A DNA stretch of 64,000 nt from positions 310,001-374,000 of the forward strand of contig NZ_JAEACT010000003.1 in NCBI RefSeq assembly GCF_021432385.1, in the 5' to 3' direction. A model generated the notes under the pieces. The model worked only from the letters and a program-made list of their open reading frames with translations. It was not told the origin of the DNA and made no database searches. Source of the stretch: Clostridium hydrogenum. GTDB lineage: Bacteria > Bacillota > Clostridia > Clostridiales > Clostridiaceae. Shown one piece after another: positions 56,351 through 64,000 of this stretch (position 1 is its first letter; the number at the start of each line of letters is the position of its first letter). The translations under genes were made by a program, and so were the position numbers.

Positions 56351-56374
56351 CGCCTGCTTCACCAGTAACAATCC
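56345..56374 (-). promoter_or_regulatory. RAT upstream of the 6-phospho-beta-glucosidase gene
   Basis: GGATTGTTACTGGTGAAGCA, then GGCGATACCT: same pattern as the licT RAT. The promoter upstream is TTGACA (56420-56415), 17 bp, TAGCAT (56397-56392). Confidence 0.93.
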
Positions 56375-56425
56375 ATTTATTTTATACTATAATGCTACCA
56401 CATGGTTTTTATTATGTCAATTGAT

Positions 56426-57835
56426 TTACTGTCTTACTTTCCACGTAGTTCCATCCTTAGTATCAATAATTTCTACATTTTCTTTTAATAGTTTATCCCT
56501 TATTTCATCAGATTTAGCCCAATTTTTATTAACTCTTGCAGTTGCTCTTTCTTTTAAAAGTTCTTCTATAAATTTAACCTTTTCATCATCTAATTTATTT
56601 TCCTTACCTTCAACTAGATTCAAACTAAAAACTGTATCAAAGTCTTTTATTAAAGTCCTTTTCTCTAAATTATTTAATTCATCATCTTTTAATACATCAA
56701 ATAAAACTGTAAAAGCATTTGCTATATTTAAATCATCATCTATGCATTTTCTAAACTCAGTTTTATACATACTTATATGATTTTCATTTATTTTTTCATT
56801 TCCACTAATATTATTAATAATGTTCGCTACTTTTTTTCTTAAACTATCTAAAGACTTTTTTGTTTCCATAAGCCTTTCATAACTAAACACTAACTGTTTT
56901 CTATATTTTGATTGAAGTACATAATATCTATAATCTAATGGAGAAAATCCATCTTGAATTAGTTTATCTAGTGTTAAAAATTCTCCGTTTGACTTTGACA
57001 TTTTACCATTATCCCCTGTTAGCATTTCTCCATGTACCCAATAGTTTACCCATTTGTGTCCAATTGCACTCTCTGATTGTGCAATTTCATTAGTATGATG
57101 TACAGGTATATGATCTACTCCACCACAGTGTATATCTATATTCTCTCCTAGATATTTTAGAGACATTGCAGAACATTCTATATGCCATCCCGGAAATCCA
57201 GTTCCAAAAGGAGATTCCCACTGCAATATATGCTTATCATACTTGGAATTGACAAACCATAATGCAAAATCAAACGGATTCTTTTTAAATTTATCAACCT
57301 CTATTCTACTTCCTGCCTGAAGCTCCTGCATATTTAAATTAGCTAATTTATAGTAATCCTTATATTTATCTATTGAAAAATATACATTTCCATTTGCTAT
57401 ATATGTGTATCCTTTTTCCTCTAATATTTTTATTAATTTTATCATATCTTCAATATGTTCTGTGGCTCTAGCCTTTATAGATGGAGCTTTTATATTTAAT
57501 TTTTCTAAATCTTGCATAAATCTTATTTCATAAAATCTAGCTACTTCAAGTACACTTTTGTTTTCTCTTTTAGCACCTAATGCCATTTTATCTTCGCCAG
57601 TATCCTCATCTGACTGCAAATGCCCTACATCTGTTATATTCATCACATGTGTAACTTCATATCCATCATATTCTAAAACCTTTTTTAATACATCTTCAAA
57701 TACATAAGTTCTTAAATTTCCAATATGTGCAAAATTATATACGGTAGGTCCACAAGTATACATTTTTACCTTACCTTTTTCAATTTCTTTGAATTCTTCA
57801 ATGTTATTACTAAGCGTATTATATACCTTAAACAT
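56426..57835 (-). CDS. cysS: Cysteinyl-tRNA synthetase
   Basis: 469 residues. The zinc-binding and HIGH-type region is MYTCGPTVYNFAHIGNLRTYVFEDVL. GFPGWHIECSAMSLKYLG and HCGGVDHIPVHHTNEIAQSE carry the other zinc/active-site residues. The KMSKS loop is GKMSKSNGEFL. The C-terminal anticodon-binding part ends IDTKDGTTWKVRQ, the usual end of the family. It charges tRNA-Cys in the cytoplasm. AAGGAGG precedes the ATG. The leader has no T-box but a Cys-rich leader peptide and two terminators. Confidence 0.97.
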   Translation of the reverse strand: MFKVYNTLSNNIEEFKEIEKGKVKMYTCGPTVYNFAHIGNLRTYVFEDVLKKVLEYDGYEVTHVMNITDVGHLQSDEDTGEDKMALGAKRENKSVLEVARFYEIRFMQDLEKLNIKAPSIKARATEHIEDMIKLIKILEEKGYTYIANGNVYFSIDKYKDYYKLANLNMQELQAGSRIEVDKFKKNPFDFALWFVNSKYDKHILQWESPFGTGFPGWHIECSAMSLKYLGENIDIHCGGVDHIPVHHTNEIAQSESAIGHKWVNYWVHGEMLTGDNGKMSKSNGEFLTLDKLIQDGFSPLDYRYYVLQSKYRKQLVFSYERLMETKKSLDSLRKKVANIINNISGNEKINENHISMYKTEFRKCIDDDLNIANAFTVLFDVLKDDELNNLEKRTLIKDFDTVFSLNLVEGKENKLDDEKVKFIEELLKERATARVNKNWAKSDEIRDKLLKENVEIIDTKDGTTWKVRQ

Positions 57836-57857
57836 ATTTTTCCCTCCTTAATAATAT

Positions 57858-57926
57858 AAAAAACTGCAGTGTCCCTATAGTTTTCCTTATAAAACAAGAA
57901 AAACTACAGAATCAGTCTGCAGTTTA
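57858..57926 (-). promoter_or_regulatory. Tandem attenuator hairpins in the cysS leader
   Basis: First hairpin 57926-57898: AAACTGCAGA pairs with TCTGTAGTTT and is followed by a T-run. Second 57884-57858: AAACTATAG with CTGCAGTTT, then TTTTTT. ACTGCAGT at 57980-57973, inside the leader ORF, and the hairpin arms are mutually complementary, so alternative pairings are possible. This fits a multi-state attenuator set by ribosome position. Confidence 0.7.
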
Positions 57927-57941
57927 TTTTTAATAGTTAAT

Positions 57942-58031
57942 TATCTGTAAGAAATATTAAAATACACGTAATACTGCAGTTATTTTAAATTTTAAAATTT
58001 TTTCAAAACAACAACAGCAAAAACATTTCAT
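57942..58031 (-). CDS. Cysteine-run leader peptide upstream of cysS (29 aa)
   Basis: Minus-strand ATG at 58031 with GAGGAGG 8-12 nt upstream opens a 29-codon frame starting MKCFCCCCFEKILKF, then ITAVLRVFNISYR and TAA. Five of the first eight residues are Cys. Placed 106 bp before the cysS ATG and followed by two terminator-like hairpins, it looks like a classical leader peptide where ribosome stalling at Cys codons under tRNA-Cys shortage would alter folding of the RNA. It is too short for ordinary gene callers. I know of no described clostridial case for cysS, which usually uses a T-box. Confidence 0.75.
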
Positions 58032-58116
58032 TTTAATATCCTCCTCGCAAAATTTAATATTAACATTGTATCATAATAATATATAAATTAAAACATTAAT
58101 CATCTTAAAACATAGC

Positions 58117-58683
58117 CTAATCAAAAATACTTTTTATATCCATTGATAATCCCTCAAATAAACTTGATTTTACAATATCCTCTTTATAATAAATAATAGG
58201 TTCATTATAAACTTCTGTTTCTTCATTAAATACAAACACATGCACATTTTTATTCTTAGGAGATACTATCCAATATTCCTTAACACCAAATTTCATATAT
58301 AAATTTAACTTTTTTATATAATCATCTGAAGCATTAGACGGTGATACAACTTCTACAACTAGACTTGGAATCCCCGTAAATTCATTTTTAGTCACATCAA
58401 TTTCACCACATAAAACAAATAAATCCGGTTGAACTCTTTTTATTTCTTCATCATCCTTCTGCAAAATAATATCAAAAGGTGCTATGAATGCCTTGCAAGT
58501 TTTATTATTAAAATATTTCTTAAATTCAAACAGCAAATTTCCAATTATGTTTTGATGCAGAAGCGTTGGTGTAGCTTGTAATATTATTTCACCATCTATA
58601 AATTCTGCCCTTTCCATATTGTTTGTTATTTTCAAAAATTCTCCATAAGTATATTTTTTATTTTTCTTCAATGCTCCGCCCAC
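58117..58683 (-). CDS. Uma2/DUF820-family restriction-endonuclease-like protein
   Basis: 188 residues from the GTG at 58683, with AGGAG 9 nt upstream. An out-of-frame ATG at 58687 opens only a nine-codon frame. The family pattern is clear: YTYGEFLKI...ERAEFIDGEII at the N-terminus, HQNIIGNLLFEFKKYF, then VQPDLFVLCG, SLVVEVVSPSNASDDYIKKLNLYMKFGVKEYWIVSP with the Asp...Glu-X-Val...Lys arrangement of a PD-(D/E)XK nuclease fold. Cellular function is unknown. The stop codon lies in a family D word (CATAGCC, 58111-58117). Confidence 0.9.
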   Translation of the reverse strand: MGGALKKNKKYTYGEFLKITNNMERAEFIDGEIILQATPTLLHQNIIGNLLFEFKKYFNNKTCKAFIAPFDIILQKDDEEIKRVQPDLFVLCGEIDVTKNEFTGIPSLVVEVVSPSNASDDYIKKLNLYMKFGVKEYWIVSPKNKNVHVFVFNEETEVYNEPIIYYKEDIVKSSLFEGLSMDIKSIFD

Positions 58684-58871
58684 TCATAATCACTCCTTTT
58701 AAAGTTTCACAATGGTATATCTTTAATTATATATTATTATGCCCATAATAAAAACTTTTTTTAAAACTATATTTAAAACAGAGTACAGTGAACGTTTTAG
58801 CCAGTATCATTTATTGTGTTTTGCAAAAATCATGTTATAATAAATTGATAAGAAAGGAACTGGTAAAACTT

Positions 58872-59423
58872 ATGAGAACTCTCAAGTACGCAATTTTAGG
58901 ATTAGTAAATAGAAAGCCTATGACGGGCTATGATATAACTAAGGAATTTAATGTTCAATTGGCTGAATTCTGGAGCGCAAAACACAGTCAAATATACCCA
59001 GAATTAAAAAAATTAGTAGAAGAAAAACTTCTAGTTTATACTGTTGAGGTTACTGGTGATGTTTTGGAAAAAAAAGTTTACACTATTACGACAGAAGGCA
59101 GAAAAGAATTTTTACAATGGCTAAACAAAGATGAGCCTATGGAACCAACGCCTAAAAATATTTTTCGCCTTAAAATCTACTTTTCAAATAACTTAGATGT
59201 AAATACTAGAATCCAGCTATTAGAACACCAATTGGTTCAGCATCAGGGAAGATTTAATTTTCTATATGATAATAAGAAACAATATGATGGTATTCCAGCT
59301 CTCGATAGTAATGAATTTGGTGATTATCTTGTTTTAGACGGAGCTATTATACGAGAAAAAGCAACTATCAAATGGCTTAAAAATTGTATTAATTATTGTA
59401 AAAATGGAAAAGATGGATTGTAG
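58872..59423 (+). CDS. PadR-family transcriptional regulator
   Basis: 183 residues from the ATG at 58872, where the family consensus starts (MRTLKYAILGLVNRKPMTGYDITKEF). The winged helix (about 1-85, SAKHSQIYPELKKLVEEKLL) and the C-terminal helical dimer domain (about 95-180) are those of the larger, Vir-type PadR group. PadR proteins repress phenolic-acid or drug-efflux genes on ligand binding. The target is not evident; no transporter or decarboxylase gene lies next to it. It is followed by a strong terminator that contains its stop codon. Confidence 0.92.
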   Translation: MRTLKYAILGLVNRKPMTGYDITKEFNVQLAEFWSAKHSQIYPELKKLVEEKLLVYTVEVTGDVLEKKVYTITTEGRKEFLQWLNKDEPMEPTPKNIFRLKIYFSNNLDVNTRIQLLEHQLVQHQGRFNFLYDNKKQYDGIPALDSNEFGDYLVLDGAIIREKATIKWLKNCINYCKNGKDGL

Positions 59424-59459
59424 TCTAAGCGTATATCATGTTTAGACTTACAATCCATC
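59412..59459 (+). terminator. Terminator of the padR gene
   Basis: GATGGATTGTAGTCTAA pairs with TTAGACTTACAATCCATC, then TTTTATC. The stop codon lies in the stem. Confidence 0.85.
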
Positions 59460-59582
59460 TTTTATCTATTTAACACTCACATTGTATTTTTCTCTTACCA
59501 TGTTATAATAAATGAGTAATAATTGTATAAGTAAGTGAATGCAAATTATGTTTCACTTTATTTCAGGAGGTTAAATTTTTTT

Positions 59583-60047
59583 ATGAATAATAAGTTGACA
59601 AAAGAAAACATAAGAAAATTAAAAGAAGAATTAGACTATAGATTGACTGTAAAAAGAGCCGAAATAGCAAGAGAAAAATTAGAAGCTGCTGCACATGGTG
59701 ATAGATCAGAAAACGCCGAATATAAGGAAGCTTGTGCAAACTATAGAGAAAATGATAATAGAATTCAATATTTAATGACTATGATTTCAACAGCAACTTT
59801 AATAGAGGAAGAAACTATAGATAAATCAAAGCTTGGAATTAACAGTAAGGCTAAAATTAAATTTATAGAAGATGATGAAGAAGCTATTGTAACATTAGTA
59901 ACCACTATGGATTTAGCCCCCGAAAATATGTGCATAAGCATAGAATCAGATTTAGGGAAAGCATTAATTGAAAAAAGAGTCCATGATGTGGTTGAAGTCA
60001 ATGCCCCTGGAGAAAAATACACAGTAGAAATTTTAGAAATCCTGTAA
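59583..60047 (+). CDS. GreA-family transcription elongation factor
   Basis: 154 residues from the ATG at 59583, with CAGGAGG upstream; the longer frame precedes that site. The N-terminal coiled coil carries the tip GDRSENAEYKEACANYRENDNRI, with the acidic residues used for RNA-cleavage stimulation. GreA usually has GDLSENAEY, so Arg replaces Leu. The C-terminal FKBP-like domain (about 80-154) ends GEKYTVEILEIL. It rescues backtracked RNA polymerase. It may be a second, accessory GreA, because it is not in the usual greA-lysS context. Confidence 0.9.
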   Translation: MNNKLTKENIRKLKEELDYRLTVKRAEIAREKLEAAAHGDRSENAEYKEACANYRENDNRIQYLMTMISTATLIEEETIDKSKLGINSKAKIKFIEDDEEAIVTLVTTMDLAPENMCISIESDLGKALIEKRVHDVVEVNAPGEKYTVEILEIL

Positions 60048-60062
60048 ATACAGGATTTTTTC
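60037..60062 (+). terminator. Terminator of the greA-like gene
   Basis: AAATCCTG-TAAATA-CAGGATTT then TTTT; the gene's TAA forms the start of the loop. Confidence 0.88.
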
Positions 60063-60084
60063 CAAATAATGCATATACCATAAT

Positions 60085-61716
60085 TTATACACTTTTGAAG
60101 GTAATTGTGCGATTAAAATTAGTGGAATCTGCAAAATAAACTGTAAAATAGTCTTTACTCTTTTCCTCACTTCCAAAGTTGCCTTCTACAAAATTATGTG
60201 TTGCAAAAGCTGGACCTACTTCCATCTCATCTATTCCATTACTTATATTTATATTTTCCTTTAAAACTGTTATTGATTTTCCTGCGGCTCCCTCGCATAT
60301 AAAACTATCTGTTTTTATAACACTTCCTGAACTAAATCCAAGCTCAATTTTTAAAGGTACTCTATCACACCCTGCTGTCGCTATATTTACATCTATTCCC
60401 TCTTCTATTTCTTTTACTAGTACTTTTATATTTAAATCTGGTCCATATATTTTTTCTCTCTTATTGTTGTCCATTTGCCACCAGTTATTTGTTTGAGGCT
60501 TTTCTTTAAATGGCTTATAATACCATCCTACAGCTTTATATTTTAGCAAATACCCTTCATCTGTTTTTTCTATTTCTTGTGCTTTAAATTCCCTTTGATC
60601 AAAATATGGTACACCTATTTTCATATAACTTGTTAACGCACCTACTTGAAAATATAAAAAGTAACTTGTATTTTGTACTATTGAATAGCTTATTTGCCCT
60701 CTTCTTACCCTAATTATTCCTGAATCTTTATAATATTTATTGTAAGTATCTATTACTTTTGCTTCATTTACCTCATATTCTATAAGCTCTGGATGCAACA
60801 TAAGAAGGGTAATAAAATCTGGTGCTCTTAATCCCTTTTCTAATACATCGTCCATTATTTTTCTTGCTACTTTACCGAACTCTTCATTCTTTCTCTTATA
60901 TGCCATGTACAAATATTCAAAATAATAATACCTAGGATATACTTTTTTTCCCCTATCCTGCCTTGTAGAATTGTTAGTAAATATACTTCCATCTGGCTCA
61001 AAATATGTAAGCATCATATTTAAATTACGTTCCACATAATCTAAATAGCTTTCATCCCCAGTTTCTTCTGATAACATAATCATTGCATCATTATTTATTC
61101 TATTGTAATTACCTTCTGATCTTTCTGCATACTCTCCATATTCATTTCCATCTATTCCTTCTTTTAAGTATTCTAATGCCACTTCCTTTAATTTTTCTTC
61201 TTTCATTATGTTATAGCAAGCCATTAAAACTGATGCTATTGCCCATCTATGGTTTGGTGTGTGAAATCCTCCTTTTACTATACCATGAACTGCTTTTTTT
61301 ATTATGCCATATAGTTCTTCTCTTATTTTTTTACTTTTCTCATCCTCCTCATATTTTGCTAAAAGTCTGTACACTGGTAATATTCTTTTTACGCAAAATG
61401 CTGTGTCTGGTGCAGCATAAAAATTACAATTCAAATAGTCAAAAGTTCCATCTTCTCTTTGTTGCTTTTTTACATATTGAATTGCTATCATTATTCTTTT
61501 ATAAACGTTTTCATTTTTGTAATATTTGCTTTTATCATTGTGGTATAACGATATTAAATTTGTAATTCCATATATTGTACTCTTGGGTTGCACCAATTCA
61601 TTTTCCTTGAGCCAACCACCATAACTTATGCTTTCCTTATCCATAACCTGTTTTTTTATAAAACTTGCTGCCCTTTTTTCACATTGTTTTAATATTATTA
61701 TATAATCTTCTTTCAT
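60085..61716 (-). CDS. Intracellular polysaccharide-lyase/heparinase-like protein
   Basis: 543 residues with no signal peptide. The N-terminal 330 residues are helical with toroid-like repeats (SYGGWLKENELVQPKSTIYGITNLISLYH; HRWAIASVLMACYNIM; EYAERSEGNYNRINNDAMIMLSEETGD). The C-terminal 200 residues are beta-rich (DSGIIRVRRGQISYSIVQN, GWYYKPFKEKPQTNNWWQMDN). This (alpha/alpha) toroid plus beta-sandwich design is that of PL lyases and related uronate enzymes. The NHRWAIAS and NYNRINNDA segments could hold the active site. The substrate is unknown and cytoplasmic location suggests oligosaccharides. It lies 32 bp after a TIM-barrel isomerase gene. Confidence 0.65.
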   Translation of the reverse strand: MKEDYIIILKQCEKRAASFIKKQVMDKESISYGGWLKENELVQPKSTIYGITNLISLYHNDKSKYYKNENVYKRIMIAIQYVKKQQREDGTFDYLNCNFYAAPDTAFCVKRILPVYRLLAKYEEDEKSKKIREELYGIIKKAVHGIVKGGFHTPNHRWAIASVLMACYNIMKEEKLKEVALEYLKEGIDGNEYGEYAERSEGNYNRINNDAMIMLSEETGDESYLDYVERNLNMMLTYFEPDGSIFTNNSTRQDRGKKVYPRYYYFEYLYMAYKRKNEEFGKVARKIMDDVLEKGLRAPDFITLLMLHPELIEYEVNEAKVIDTYNKYYKDSGIIRVRRGQISYSIVQNTSYFLYFQVGALTSYMKIGVPYFDQREFKAQEIEKTDEGYLLKYKAVGWYYKPFKEKPQTNNWWQMDNNKREKIYGPDLNIKVLVKEIEEGIDVNIATAGCDRVPLKIELGFSSGSVIKTDSFICEGAAGKSITVLKENINISNGIDEMEVGPAFATHNFVEGNFGSEEKSKDYFTVYFADSTNFNRTITFKSV

Positions 61717-61748
61717 GGTTTCTTATTCCTTTCTATAATTTATACATA

Positions 61749-62702
61749 TTATTTTAGTTTCAAGGCTTTTTCAAGTTTTTCATTTAATATATTAACACCT
61801 TTTTCTATATCTTCTTTTTTATTTTTTGCTCCCAATTCTAGTACTTTTATAGGTGCACCTTTAATAATATCAATAAAATTATCCACATTATTACTCTTAA
61901 CATATGGTGTCCAATGATCATCTATTCCAATGCAATCATGTATATGCATTCCTAAAATCCTGTTTTTGATTTTTTTTACTTCCTGCAAATTATTAAACAT
62001 ACCTAAGGATTCTAATGCCGTACCATGTCCCATGTCGTACCAAAAGTACACTGGCAAGTCCTTAAGTTTATCTAAAAGATAATTTATTTCATAAAAATCT
62101 GGTATTTGCATGCATCCAACTCGATTTTCAAGTCCCAATTTTATATCATAATTCTTCGTACTTATATATTCACACAGCTCTTCCATGCTTTCTTTTATTA
62201 ATTGCAAATATATAAAATGCCTACTATTTTTATATTCCATCATCTCATCAAAAAGTTTTTTATACTCATTAGTACCTTTTAAACCTTCGTTATACATGTT
62301 TTCTAATTCTTCTCTATAATCAAATTCTAAGGGCTGTGGTACTTCCCCCGGATGAATTACTACAGCCTTTGCTCCAAATCTAGCAGCCCAATCAATAGAG
62401 CCTTTAGTTAACCTTATTGCTTCTTTTCTTTTTACTTTATCAACATATCCAAGAAGCATAGAATCGGTATCATAGTTCTTATCATTAACATAAGGAAAAA
62501 CGTTGTGTATACTGCTAATTTTTATTTTACCAGCTTCTATCATTGGTAATATTGTCGTAAGCATTTCCTCTGTTATCCTGTAATTTAATTCTACCGTACC
62601 AAAACCTAACTCCATTATTTCTTCTATAATTTTTTTACCAACATGGGAATTTCTCCAGTTCCATGATGTAGAAAAACTAAATTTATCGTATTTAATTGCC
62701 AC
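61749..62702 (-). CDS. Sugar-phosphate isomerase/epimerase-like TIM barrel
   Basis: 317 residues from the GTG at 62702, with AGAGG 9 nt upstream; the longer frame reads back through the 62723-62770 inverted repeat. The AP_endonuc_2/xylose isomerase-like barrel is visible: FSFSTSWNWRNS, GFGTVELNYRITEEML, KAVVIHPGEVPQPL, LGLENRVGCMQIPDF, FWYDMGHGTALESLG, GMHIHDCIGIDDHWTPYVKS. Glu/Asp/His residues in LENR, YDMGHG and MHIHD are the expected metal ligands. It probably works with the lyase-like neighbour on a sugar acid or inositol-type compound (inference). Confidence 0.85.
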   Translation of the reverse strand: MAIKYDKFSFSTSWNWRNSHVGKKIIEEIMELGFGTVELNYRITEEMLTTILPMIEAGKIKISSIHNVFPYVNDKNYDTDSMLLGYVDKVKRKEAIRLTKGSIDWAARFGAKAVVIHPGEVPQPLEFDYREELENMYNEGLKGTNEYKKLFDEMMEYKNSRHFIYLQLIKESMEELCEYISTKNYDIKLGLENRVGCMQIPDFYEINYLLDKLKDLPVYFWYDMGHGTALESLGMFNNLQEVKKIKNRILGMHIHDCIGIDDHWTPYVKSNNVDNFIDIIKGAPIKVLELGAKNKKEDIEKGVNILNEKLEKALKLK

Positions 62703-62722
62703 CTTTAATTGCCTCTTTTCTA

Positions 62723-62770
62723 TTATAATTGAATCCATATAAAACAAAATTAACATGGATTCAATTATAA
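62723..62770. promoter_or_regulatory. Perfect 16-bp inverted repeat before the isomerase gene
   Basis: 62723-62738 (TTATAATTGAATCCAT) and 62755-62770 are exact complements, 16 bp apart, in the 93-bp gap between the flavin oxidase and isomerase genes. There is no good T-run, so an operator or an mRNA hairpin is as likely as a terminator. Confidence 0.5.
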
Positions 62771-62795
62771 CTTATTTATTTGGTTATGCTTTAAG

Positions 62796-64000
62796 CTAAA
62801 AGAATCTTTCTACCAAATAATTAGAATAAGAAACACACTCTTCCATATCAGAAAAGCTCATTATTTCTCCTGCATAATATGTGTTCTTGTTACCTTGAAG
62901 TGCTTCAACTTTATCATACCAGCCATGCTTCATTTCCTCTGTATTTATATGAGGAAAGTATCTCCAACATTTATGCATTACTATATCTTTTAAATGCATA
63001 TTATGAAGTTCTATGTCTTCTTCTAAATACTTCCTGCAAGTTTCTGACGTAACCTTTTCACCTTGATTTCCAAGTATATCAAACGTGATTACATTGTTGC
63101 CTTCATCTGTCCTATCGTAAAAGAATACAACATGTCCAGCTCTAGATTGAATCATATTTCCTGGAACATATGTTGATAAATGAGTAGGGTTTTCAACCAA
63201 ACATGCATAGTTATAAAATTCCATATACGTTATTTTTGAAAATAAATTGCCCTCCTCTTCTGCCAAATCAACATAATTTTTTAAATCCTGAAGTGGTGAT
63301 GAAAATATTATTTTATCATATTCTTCCTTGCCAAAATCAGTATATACATACACCTTATTGTCATTTCTAACCACTTTCTCAATATGTGTACAAAGTCTTA
63401 CTTTTTTATTTAACTTAGCATTTAGCTGATGCCATATACTTTCAGTTCCCTCTTTCCACAAAATAAATTCTTTATTTATAAATCCCATCATTGTTGGAAC
63501 ATCTAAATATTGAAGTACATATGCTGCAGAAACAAGATTAAAATAACCATATCCATATCCCGTATAAGGATTAATCCACAACTTCAATACTAAGGGGATT
63601 TCATTTTTTATACAAAAATTCTCAAATGTATCGGCTAAATCAGGATGCACTTTCTCATGACCAGGCTTTTTTATGTCTGGATATTTTGTTTGAATTAAAT
63701 GCTGCAATTTAGCAATTTGAAGCTTTAACTGATCCTGTTCTTCTTTAGTAAAATACTCGATATACTTTCCAGTACTACCATCAGAATATTTACCATGTAT
63801 CTCCTTATGATAATATTCAATTCCCGCTTCATCCATTAATGCTAAGGATTTATAATAAGTAGGAAGACCAATTACCGCTCCCATTTCATAATACTTACCA
63901 TCAAATTTAGGAGTATTGCATTTACCACCAACCCTATCAAGTCTCTCTAAAACAGTTACATCTGTGTAGCCTTTTTTTTGTAAATACCAAGCAGCTGACA
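62796..64000 (-). CDS. FAD-dependent amine-oxidase-type oxidoreductase, N-terminus outside window
   Basis: The frame is open past an internal Met at 63884 to the window edge. The upstream part reads SAAWYLQKKGYTDVTVLERLDRVGGKC, the second half of a Rossmann FAD-binding motif with ERxxRxGG, followed by YYEMGAVIGLP. About 400 residues are visible. Conserved features are a substrate domain (WINPYTGYGYGYFNLVSAAYVLQY) and a C-terminal FAD segment (NTYYAGEIMSFSDMEECVSYSNYLVERFF). It belongs to the flavin amine oxidase/protoporphyrinogen-oxidase-like/fatty-acid isomerase superfamily; the exact reaction is unknown. Confidence 0.88.
   Translation of the reverse strand, partial: SAAWYLQKKGYTDVTVLERLDRVGGKCNTPKFDGKYYEMGAVIGLPTYYKSLALMDEAGIEYYHKEIHGKYSDGSTGKYIEYFTKEEQDQLKLQIAKLQHLIQTKYPDIKKPGHEKVHPDLADTFENFCIKNEIPLVLKLWINPYTGYGYGYFNLVSAAYVLQYLDVPTMMGFINKEFILWKEGTESIWHQLNAKLNKKVRLCTHIEKVVRNDNKVYVYTDFGKEEYDKIIFSSPLQDLKNYVDLAEEEGNLFSKITYMEFYNYACLVENPTHLSTYVPGNMIQSRAGHVVFFYDRTDEGNNVITFDILGNQGEKVTSETCRKYLEEDIELHNMHLKDIVMHKCWRYFPHINTEEMKHGWYDKVEALQGNKNTYYAGEIMSFSDMEECVSYSNYLVERFF

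Noticed and set aside
56299..56374. T-box upstream of the 6-phospho-beta-glucosidase
   Set aside because: There is no TGGNACCGC motif; the conserved element is a LicT-type RAT overlapping a terminator.
58660..58687. ATG at 58687 as the Uma2 start
   Set aside because: It is out of frame and stops after nine codons; the GTG at 58683 is in frame with good spacing from AGGAG.
63884..63884. ATG at 63884 as the start of the flavin oxidase
   Set aside because: The frame continues upstream with a clear FAD-binding segment (VTVLERLDRVGGKC), so the true start is beyond the window.

Overview
The window is low-GC, AT-biased DNA from a Firmicute. Gene content points to a mesophilic, solventogenic-type Clostridium close to the C. 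acetobutylicum group: a cellulosome cluster with the order scaffoldin-GH48-GH5-GH9-anchored cohesin-GH44-GH9-GH5-GH74, RNase J, M42 peptidase, a LicT antiterminator, T-box control and many AUG/GUG/UUG starts behind strong GGAGG-type ribosome sites. The species cannot be fixed from the sequence alone.

Bases 1-16500 hold the tail of a HAD phosphatase (minus strand, cut by the window edge) and then a nine-gene minus-strand cellulosome operon that reads from about 16200 down to a terminator at 440-473. The scaffoldin is unusually small (CBM3-X2-one cohesin). Only three of the seven enzymes carry a complete two-repeat dockerin. A second cohesin sits on a membrane-anchored protein. The roughly 600-bp leader has a perfect 15-bp dyad overlapping a cre-like site.

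Bases 16500-35000 carry two DEAD-box helicases, an M42 peptidase, RNase J, a Cache-type chemoreceptor, a small L,D-transpeptidase, a permease-ATPase-response regulator-kinase operon, a DUF4145-like protein, a flavodoxin/ferredoxin protein beside a Cys-containing MerR regulator, and a DUF2207 protein.

Bases 35300-40300 hold a T-box-controlled iron-type 2-oxoacid/alcohol dehydrogenase. Its consensus promoter is abutted by an IS1202-like insertion sequence with a 27-bp target duplication. A GH3-family adenylating enzyme lies on the other side of the element.

Bases 40400-64000 contain RarA, a second chemoreceptor, LicT with its own RAT/terminator, a secreted lipase behind a double palindromic operator, small envelope genes, a heterodimeric ABC exporter, a DMT permease, a 6-phospho-beta-glucosidase with a second RAT/terminator, cysS behind a Cys-run leader peptide and tandem terminators, a Uma2 protein, PadR, a GreA-like factor, and an intracellular polysaccharide-lyase-like gene beside a TIM-barrel isomerase and a flavin oxidase.

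The feature that gene annotation does not explain is the set of long intergenic palindromes. At least five families (called A, B, C/E, D, F here) are built like nested dolls: similar cores sit in different outer arms and similar outer arms hold different cores. Family B keeps an almost invariant apical loop while its stem arms change in a compensatory way, which is the signature of a conserved DNA or RNA hairpin.
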